Shown: positions 1 to 4,730 of the stretch, one piece after another
How positions within the stretch are numbered: position 1 is the stretch's first letter
Layout of the letters: every line of letters starts with the position of its first letter
Origin: AM-0621 sp964573505
Lineage (GTDB): Bacteria > Planctomycetota > Planctomycetia > Planctomycetales > Planctomycetaceae
DNA: 7,443 nt
Assembly (NCBI GenBank): GCA_964573505.1
Contig: CAZNMS010000449.1
Location: 1 to 7,443, forward strand
Reading direction: 5' to 3'
Notes under the pieces: generated by a model
What the model saw: only the letters and a program-made list of their open reading frames with translations
What the model was told of the DNA's origin: nothing
The model's database searches: none
Made by a program: the position numbers and the translations under genes

Positions 1-41
1 ATCCGCCAGCGAGAGCGGGACGAGATCGCTTAAGGCGACGA

Positions 42-1322
42 TTACCAATCGACTTGCGTCTCAAGGAATCGCGCAAGCTGCCAGAAGTCGGACTTCTTCT
101 CGATGAATCGCACGACGGTCACGAGGTTTGTCGGATCGACCAATTGCTCGAACGGCACGTAGCGCAACTCCAATTGACCGACGATCGAGACCATCACGCC
201 GTTGAGTCCCTTCTCGACGATCGCGCGGTAACCGCCGACGCCCAATTGGCTGCCGAGCATGACGTCGAAGGCGTTCGGCGGAGCACAACGCGACTCGTAG
301 CCGAGTTGCACGCCGGTGACTTTGCGAGTCCGACCGGTTTGAGCTTTGTATTCCTTCGCGACCATCTTCGAGAACTTCTTCCCGAGATCGACGTCGGCGA
401 CCGAGATGTGACCGTGATCGTCGCGCGGGATGCCTTCGAGTTCTTTCGCAGGCATGAACTCTGCGAGTCCTTCGGCCAGCACGATGACACCAAAGTTCTT
501 GTTGTCTCGCTCTTCGCGAACTCGCATGAGCTTCACGATCTTCTTCACGACGCCGTCGAAGTTCATGACCTTGCGCTTCTCGGCTTTGCCGGTCTTCGGA
601 TTCGGGGCTTCCTCGACGGCAGCAAGATCGCCTTCGATGTCTTCAACGCTGATGACGAGACTGGCTTCGCCGGCGATCGCGGCACCGTAAGCAAGCCATC
701 CGGCGCTGCGGCCCATCGTCTCGCAGACGAAGTACGCATCGCCCGCTTCGGCGTCGGCGATGAGGTTACGAATCTCACCAGCAAGCACATCAACGGCGGT
801 GAAATAGCCGAACGTGAAGTCGATGCCGTTGTAGTCGTTGTCGATCGTCTTCGGGATATGCACGACCGGCAGACGCTTCTCATCTGCGGGCAATGTTTCT
901 TGATAGAGCTTGAACTTGTTCGCTGTTTTTAGAGTGTCGTCGCCGCCGATCGAGATCAGTGCTTCCGCTCCGATCGAACGCAGCGCTTCGTAGACCGTCT
1001 TCATCGGAGCAGTCTTCTCGGCGTTCTGAAGATCCGCCGGAGAGTTGATGAGCTTGCCCGGATTCGCGCGAGCAGTGCCGATCATGATGCCGCGCTGATT
1101 ACGAGTTCTCTTCAAGCGATAGCTATCGAGAATCACATAGTCTCGGCCCTCTTGCAGCGGCTTGCCGGGAGCGAACTCCATCAAGTGCTTATAGCCATGC
1201 ATGACGCCGACCACTTCGATGCCGTCTTTGTTGAAGGCGTGCGCACAGCAAGAAATAACAGCATTCGCTCCGGGTGCAGGACCGCCGGAAAAGAGAACGG
1301 CAACTCGTCGAGGCTTAGACAT
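42..1322 (-). CDS. pfp: Pyrophosphate-type 6-phosphofructokinase
   Basis: Cytoplasmic glycolytic enzyme interconverting fructose 6-phosphate and fructose 1,6-bisphosphate, predicted to use pyrophosphate as phosphoryl donor and so to be reversible. Numbered from the chosen start (426 aa), visible motifs are the N-terminal phosphate loop GGPAPGAN (13-20), GGDDT (126-130), PKTIDND with the catalytic Asp (157-163), MGRSAGW (203-209) and the C-terminal sugar-phosphate segment GYESRCAPPNAFD (341-353). In this family, the second Asp of GGDD and the Lys of PKTIDND replace glycines of ATP-dependent enzymes and are the known determinants of PPi use. The frame also opens 11 codons earlier at 1355. I prefer 1322 because GGAAG lies 8 nt before it, while the earlier ATG has no Shine-Dalgarno and sits in a small inverted repeat. 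The gene follows accC in the same direction after 168 nt of repeat-rich DNA. The stop is TAA and the gene looks intact. The phosphofructokinase call is very secure; the donor is inferred from motifs. Confidence 0.95.
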   Translation of the reverse strand: MSKPRRVAVLFSGGPAPGANAVISCCAHAFNKDGIEVVGVMHGYKHLMEFAPGKPLQEGRDYVILDSYRLKRTRNQRGIMIGTARANPGKLINSPADLQNAEKTAPMKTVYEALRSIGAEALISIGGDDTLKTANKFKLYQETLPADEKRLPVVHIPKTIDNDYNGIDFTFGYFTAVDVLAGEIRNLIADAEAGDAYFVCETMGRSAGWLAYGAAIAGEASLVISVEDIEGDLAAVEEAPNPKTGKAEKRKVMNFDGVVKKIVKLMRVREERDNKNFGVIVLAEGLAEFMPAKELEGIPRDDHGHISVADVDLGKKFSKMVAKEYKAQTGRTRKVTGVQLGYESRCAPPNAFDVMLGSQLGVGGYRAIVEKGLNGVMVSIVGQLELRYVPFEQLVDPTNLVTVVRFIEKKSDFWQLARFLETQVDW

Positions 1323-1330
1323 GAGATTCA

Positions 1331-1335
1331 CTTCC
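1331..1335 (-). promoter_or_regulatory. Ribosome binding site deciding the pfp start
   Basis: On the minus strand this reads GGAAG, 8 nt before the ATG at 1322. The in-frame ATG at 1355 is preceded only by pyrimidine-rich sequence with no purine core. The site therefore supports the shorter 426-residue protein beginning MSKPRRVAV. Confidence 0.55.
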
Positions 1336-1361
1336 GTGAGAGAGGATTCGGCCATTCGTTA

Positions 1362-1472
1362 GAGGCCGAATGGGACTGATAGGACTCGTAAGACGAATGG
1401 GACCGATCGGAGCAATGACCAAAAACGAAAACGTATTCGTCCTCTAAGTCTTATTGGTCCTATCTGTCCTAT
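1362..1472. repeat. 9-bp-period repeat in two facing arms
   Basis: The accC-pfp spacer contains two tracts built from degenerate 9-base units. In 1362-1415 six units follow one another: gaggccgaa, tgggactga, taggactcg, taagacgaa, tgggaccga, tcggagcaa. In 1435-1472 four units run in the opposite orientation: attcgtcct, ctaagtctt, attggtcct, atctgtcct. Aligned as an inverted repeat, 1370-1407 and 1435-1472 agree at 27 of 38 positions, separated by a 27-base A-rich loop. In RNA this would give a long imperfect hairpin in the accC 3' region or pfp leader. I recall similar GGTCCTAT-style intergenic repeats in planctomycetes, but that is memory, not a search. No protein is encoded. The function is unknown; a mobile or REP-like origin, an mRNA stabiliser or a protein-binding array are all possible. 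Confidence 0.75.
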
Positions 1473-1490
1473 GAAGTTGAACGCTACGCA

Positions 1491-2852
1491 CTATGCCTTC
1501 TTCGGCATCAGCTCATGCATCGTGCGTTCGAGCCACTTCGTATCGACTTGCCCGGCCTGAAACGTCGGGTGCTGAATGATCTTCTTCAGCAGCGGGATCG
1601 ACGTCTTGACGCCTTCAATATGGAACTCGTCGAGTGCTCGAAGCATGCATGCAATCGCTTGCTCGCGCGTCGGACGATGCACAATCAACTTGCCGACCAT
1701 CGAGTCGTAGTTCGGCGGGATGCGATAGCCCTCATGCACGTGCGAGTCGAAGCGTACTCCGCGACCGCCGGGGATTCGCAGCTTCGTGATCGTGCCGGGT
1801 GAACCGCGAAACTCGTTCTCGGGATCTTCCGCGTTGATGCGGACCTCCATTGAATGACCGTTGCGCGGAATGCTGTCTTGCGTGAACGGCAGCTTCTCGC
1901 CCGACGCCACTCGGATCTGCGACTCGATCAAGTCGATGCCGGTGATCTGCTCGGTCACGGGATGCTCGACCTGAATGCGAGCATTCACTTCGATGAAATA
2001 GAAGTTGTAGTCCTGATCGACGATGAACTCGCAGGTGCCGGCGTTGTAGTAGCCCGAAGCCTTTGCGAGGTTGACCGCTGACTCACACATCTTGCGGCGG
2101 ACTTCATCGGGCAGCGTCGGAGCCGGCGCCTCTTCGATGAGCTTCTGATGCTTGCGCTGCGTCGAGCATTCTCGCTCCCATAAGTGGAAGACGTTGCCGT
2201 GCTGATCGCCGATGAGCTGCACCTCAACGTGCCGGGGATTGAGCACATACTTTTCGAGGAAGACGCCCGCATTCTTGAAAGCCTTCTCCGCTTCTTGAGA
2301 GGCTTGCTTCACTCCGTCGCGCAGTTCTTGCTCGTTGTTGGCGACTCGCATGCCTTTACCGCCGCCGCCGGCTGTCGCCTTGATGAGCACCGGATAGCCG
2401 ATCTTCTTCGCGATCTGAATGGCTTCAGCTTCGTCCTTTAGAAGATCCGCGCTACCGGGCACCGTCGGCACGCCGGCCTTCATCGCCGCGATCCGTGACG
2501 ATGCTTTATCGCCGAGCGCGTTCATCGCTTCGACCGGCGGACCAATGAACTCGAAGCCGCACTCGCGACAGATCTGCGCGAACTTCGCGTTTTCAGAAAG
2601 GAAGCCGAAGCCCGGATGAATGGCCTCTGCCTTACCGACTTCGGCAGCGCTAATGATGCGATTGATGAGCAGATAGCTGTCAGACGCCGGAGCAGGACCG
2701 ATGCAGTAAGCCTCATCGGCGAGCGACAGATAATGAGCCCCCCGATCTGCTTCACTAAAGACGGCGACCGTCTGAATGCCGAGCTCGCGGCAGGCGCGGA
2801 TGATCCGCAAAGCAATCTCGCCGCGATTGGCGATCAGAATGCGCTTAAACAT
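1491..2852 (-). CDS. accC: Acetyl-CoA carboxylase, biotin carboxylase subunit
   Basis: Carboxylates the biotin on AccB using ATP and bicarbonate, the first half-reaction of acetyl-CoA carboxylase in fatty-acid synthesis; cytoplasmic. The 453 residues match the usual length of about 450. The biotin-carboxylase N-domain begins at the very start (MFKRILIANRGEIALRIIRA). The ATP-grasp domain carries the glycine-rich lid KATAGGGGKGMR (158-169), the ECSTQRKHQKLIEEAP segment (228-243) and the catalytic core FIEVNARIQVEHPVTE (286-301), with Glu288, Asn290 and Arg292 at the positions of the E. coli active site. MEVRINAEDP (335-344) opens the C-terminal domain. Core residues 289 and 291 are Val and Ala where E. 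coli has Met and Thr; both are outside the key acidic/Asn/Arg set. AGGAA lies 8 nt before the ATG. It follows accB after about 200 nt containing an inverted-repeat element, and precedes pfp. Alternative biotin-dependent carboxylase subunits are unlikely given the adjacent accB. Confidence 0.97.
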   Translation of the reverse strand: MFKRILIANRGEIALRIIRACRELGIQTVAVFSEADRGAHYLSLADEAYCIGPAPASDSYLLINRIISAAEVGKAEAIHPGFGFLSENAKFAQICRECGFEFIGPPVEAMNALGDKASSRIAAMKAGVPTVPGSADLLKDEAEAIQIAKKIGYPVLIKATAGGGGKGMRVANNEQELRDGVKQASQEAEKAFKNAGVFLEKYVLNPRHVEVQLIGDQHGNVFHLWERECSTQRKHQKLIEEAPAPTLPDEVRRKMCESAVNLAKASGYYNAGTCEFIVDQDYNFYFIEVNARIQVEHPVTEQITGIDLIESQIRVASGEKLPFTQDSIPRNGHSMEVRINAEDPENEFRGSPGTITKLRIPGGRGVRFDSHVHEGYRIPPNYDSMVGKLIVHRPTREQAIACMLRALDEFHIEGVKTSIPLLKKIIQHPTFQAGQVDTKWLERTMHELMPKKA

Positions 2853-2918
2853 GAAAGAGTTTCCTGAAGTCGAAGTGCGACGCGCTGTAAGAAATGTTGC
2901 CGCACGTCGCGGTCATGC

Positions 2919-3043
2919 TGCCGATGGTCGCCTTTCGCTCCGCGAAAGTGCGTCTTCACAGGCGGGCATCTATTGCCGATGTCGTTAGCGAGCCGACACC
3001 GAAACAAGACGCTCTTTCGCGGAGCGAAAGGCGACCATTGGCA
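2919..3043. repeat. 125-bp inverted-repeat (MITE/REP-like) element
   Basis: Two arms, 2919-2956 and 3006-3043, are reverse complements at 36 of 38 positions, separated by a 49-base centre. Each arm contains its own small palindrome, CTTTCGC-TCC-GCGAAAG at 2932-2948 and CTTTCGC-GGA-GCGAAAG at 3014-3030, so the element can fold as one long hairpin or as two small ones. It fills most of the 197-nt accB-accC gap. Open frames across it translate to FRGAKGDH/SPFAPRKS-like strings, which I remember as recurring spurious peptides in planctomycete annotations. I see no clear target-site duplication at the ends and no transposase. Interpretation as a dispersed non-autonomous repeat is inference; the inverted repeat itself is directly visible. 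Confidence 0.85.
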
Positions 3044-3050
3044 CACAGCA

Positions 3051-3548
3051 CTAAGCCTTCACGCGGAACAGCGGCTGCCCGTACTCAACCGAGTCGCCAT
3101 TCTTGACGAGCACTTCGGTGATCGTGCCGGCGATGTCGGCGGTGATCTGATTGAAGACCTTCATCGCCTCGACGATGCACACAACGGTGTCGGGCTTAAC
3201 CGTCGAGCCAACTTGCACGAACGGCGGGTCTTCGGGAGTCGGCGACGAATAGAACGTGCCGACGGTCGGGCTCTTGATCGCGGGGCCAGCAGCGGCAGGA
3301 GCGGGCGCGGCGGCCGGTGCTGCCGCAACTGGTGCAGCAGCCGGAGCGGGCATTGGTGCCGGAGCAGCCATCTGCATTTGAGGAGCACCGACTGGCACGA
3401 ACACTTCGCGGGCTCCGCGAGCGAGTCGCCATTGCTCGTCACCATTCTTCAGGCTGACTTCGGTGACTCCGTGCTTCTCCATCAACTCGATGAGTTCTTT
3501 GAGTTGCTCCAAATTGAACGGTGCGTTCGAAGCGGGGGCTTCGGCCAT
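3051..3548 (-). CDS. accB: Acetyl-CoA carboxylase, biotin carboxyl carrier protein
   Basis: Carries the carboxyl group on a biotinylated lysine between AccC and the AccA/AccD carboxyltransferase in fatty-acid synthesis; cytoplasmic. From the chosen start it is 165 aa, typical for AccB. It has an N-terminal helical segment (NLEQLKELIELMEKHGVTEV, 12-31), an Ala/Pro-rich flexible linker (about 55-90) and a C-terminal biotinyl domain. That domain carries the FYSSPTPEDPPFV thumb-like stretch (99-111) characteristic of AccB and the biotinylation motif EAMK (127-130), with Lys130 encoded at 3159-3161. The two residues after the lysine are Val-Phe rather than the more usual Met-Met or Leu-Met. The frame opens 20 codons earlier at 3608 with a lysine-rich extension, but that ATG has no Shine-Dalgarno, whereas AAGAGG lies 9 nt before 3548. 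It is first in the accB-accC(-pfp) cluster and lies just after a strong terminator-like hairpin. Confidence 0.96.
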   Translation of the reverse strand: MAEAPASNAPFNLEQLKELIELMEKHGVTEVSLKNGDEQWRLARGAREVFVPVGAPQMQMAAPAPMPAPAAAPVAAAPAAAPAPAAAGPAIKSPTVGTFYSSPTPEDPPFVQVGSTVKPDTVVCIVEAMKVFNQITADIAGTITEVLVKNGDSVEYGQPLFRVKA

Positions 3549-3557
3549 AGACTTTGA

Positions 3558-3563
3558 CCTCTT
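3558..3563 (-). promoter_or_regulatory. Ribosome binding site deciding the accB start
   Basis: On the minus strand this reads AAGAGG, 9 nt before the ATG at 3548. The alternative ATG at 3608 follows CTCACAATCGTT, which has no purine core, and lies only 18 nt beyond the T-run of the terminator hairpin. The site favours the 165-residue AccB. Confidence 0.6.
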
Positions 3564-3626
3564 GCGGGCCGGAACGGCCTCACTAGTTTTGGATTTTTTA
3601 TTACTCATAACGATTGTGAGCGCCTG

Positions 3627-3670
3627 AAAAAACAGCCGTGTGAGCGGTCAAGAGACCCTCAGCACGGCTG
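3627..3670 (-). terminator. Strong intrinsic terminator, possibly an accB leader attenuator
   Basis: Read on the minus strand, CAGCCGTG (3670-3663) pairs with CACGGCTG (3640-3633). The inner segments TGAG/CTCA and GGTC/GACC extend the stem to 16 base pairs around a 4-base TCTT loop, with two single-base bulges (3662 and 3645). Six T residues (3632-3627) follow at once. This is a textbook rho-independent terminator for minus-strand transcription. It lies 123 nt past the stop of the thioredoxin-like gene and 78 nt before the accB ATG. It either ends the upstream transcript or, if the promoter at 3683-3711 is real, sits at the very start of the accB leader. Confidence 0.85.
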
Positions 3671-3682
3671 AGACGCGGGCCG

Positions 3683-3711
3683 AATGTAGTAGTGCCCAAT
3701 TGGGCTTTCAA
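3683..3711 (-). promoter_or_regulatory. Sigma70-like promoter candidate with a palindrome in the spacer
   Basis: Minus-strand TTGAAA (3711-3706, 5 of 6 matches to TTGACA) is separated by exactly 17 nt from TACATT (3688-3683, 4 of 6 matches to TATAAT). The spacer contains the perfect 12-base palindrome GCCCAATTGGGC (3705-3694), a possible operator. Predicted initiation, near 3676, would fall just before the terminator hairpin. There is no experimental support and planctomycete promoter consensus is loose, so this is a candidate only. The palindrome could alternatively be a weak extra hairpin behind the thioredoxin-like gene. Confidence 0.4.
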
Positions 3712-3793
3712 CTTGAGCGCCGGCCTCCGTGCCTGCTCGTTGCAACGCACTCACATCGGCTGATTTCTAGCCAAAGTGCGATGTTGTCGGAGT

Positions 3794-4432
3794 CTACTTC
3801 AACCGACCGTAATACAGTTCCGCGAGATCGAACGCGCCGAGCACACCGTGCCTCGATACCTCGCGCTCGTTCTCAATCAGGATGACTGTCGGAAGCGAAC
3901 TGACTCCGAACTTAGCCATCAAGTCGGGTCGCTCATCTGCATCGACGAGCTGAAAATGACTCTGCTCGTTCGCTCCGACCTTCCACTTCACAGCTTCAAG
4001 CTTCGGCCATTCGTAATTGAATGACTGGCAGGCGCCGCACCAACTCGCCTTAAAAACTAAGACGCGTTTCTTGAGCGCCTTCGGCCGCTCGATCTTGATC
4101 GGCGTTTCGTCAGCCTTCGAGTCGTCTGAGTCGACGACAAGCTTTTGCTGACTGAGCAATTTCAGATTGAAATCCTCCGCGCCGAAATCCGGCAGAGAGT
4201 CCTCTTCAGACTCCGTGCTCTCACTCTCATCAGCCGCTTGATTTCGCGGCGCGATGGGTCGGTCGATCTCGAACAAATCACTGTGATGATCCGGCACGAA
4301 GCGAGTCTTCCCAAAAGACCGCGTTCCGATTCCGCCGATTCCGTCCAGCTTCAAGACTTCCGAACTCAAACACTCCGTTGACACTGACATAGCCAGCAAG
4401 CAGCCGACTACGAGCCCTAATCTCTTCTTCAT
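3794..4432 (-). CDS. Exported thioredoxin-fold protein with WCGAC active site
   Basis: A 212-residue protein with a thioredoxin-like domain in its second half, probably a thiol-disulfide oxidoreductase outside the cytoplasm. Residues 1-23 are a basic then hydrophobic leader (MKKRLGLVVGCLLAMSVS), consistent with a Sec signal peptide. A Cys at 11 after VVG gives a lipobox-like reading, but the hydrophobic part before it is short. Residues about 65-90 are acidic and Ser-rich, likely a disordered tether. The domain starts near 118 with a beta strand (RVLVFKAS), followed by WCGAC (131-135), a VDADERPDLMAKFGV segment (163-177) and the cis-Pro motif SSLPTVILI (178-186). The CGAC pair differs from the CGPC of cytoplasmic thioredoxins; a non-Pro third residue is usual in specialised exported relatives. 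GAGG lies 6 nt before the ATG. No partner gene adjoins it, so the substrate is unknown. Confidence 0.85.
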   Translation of the reverse strand: MKKRLGLVVGCLLAMSVSTECLSSEVLKLDGIGGIGTRSFGKTRFVPDHHSDLFEIDRPIAPRNQAADESESTESEEDSLPDFGAEDFNLKLLSQQKLVVDSDDSKADETPIKIERPKALKKRVLVFKASWCGACQSFNYEWPKLEAVKWKVGANEQSHFQLVDADERPDLMAKFGVSSLPTVILIENEREVSRHGVLGAFDLAELYYGRLK

Positions 4433-4730
4433 TGAAGTCCTCGTTAAGGTTTGGCTTTTTGACCCAGCCTTCCTTTTGGAGTCGCGGGCGGACCCTAAGG
4501 GCGAGATTTTTGGACGGCAACCGACTCAGGGAACTTCGTCCTCCGCGTTGTTCGCATCTGCGAGCATCAAGCTAGATCAATCGGAGACACGTCCGCTCGC
4601 CGAGCAAAATGTCGTTCGCTCACCGGTTCGAATGAGTCGCGAGCACCGCGCAGCAATGAGTGACGTCATGTGGGTCGCAGAGAACTACGCGGCCTCTTTG
4701 CGCTGCTCATCCAATTGAGTTCAGCACCAC
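4433..4730. other. Intergenic spacer without a recognisable gene
   Basis: This 298-base gap lies between the stop of the RND pump gene and the start of the thioredoxin-like gene. I see no convincing coding frame and no tRNA fold. I also see no hairpin followed by a T-run on the minus strand that would terminate the pump transcript. A weak minus-strand promoter reading is possible for the downstream gene (TTGCCG, 17 nt, TAGGGT), but it is too poor to list as a feature. Confidence 0.5.

Noticed and set aside
54..932. Plus-strand open frame of 292 codons opposite pfp
   Set aside because: It lies entirely antisense to a well-conserved enzyme gene, has no recognisable domain, and its composition (His, Asp, Val, Arg rich) is the expected mirror of a GC-rich coding strand.
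2834..3046. Small minus-strand frame (70 codons) across the accB-accC gap
   Set aside because: It is made mostly from the two arms of the inverted repeat, and the SPFAPRKS and FRGAKGDH strings are by-products of that repeat. It also overlaps the accC start and ribosome site.
2973..3557. Plus-strand open frame of 194 codons opposite accB
   Set aside because: It is antisense to accB; its Ser/Gly/Arg-rich centre is the mirror of the Ala/Pro linker codons.
4594..4610. GCTCGCCGAGC followed by AAAA as a possible terminator
   Set aside because: The stem is only 5 bp with an impossible 1-base loop, and the A-run is on the wrong side to serve minus-strand genes.
4621..4645. GGTTCGAAT resembling a tRNA T-loop
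   Set aside because: The flanking bases do not form a T-stem and no acceptor, D or anticodon stems can be found around it.
4661..4668. TGACGTCA palindrome
   Set aside because: It is an isolated 8-base palindrome with no second copy nearby and no promoter boxes around it; it could easily arise by chance.
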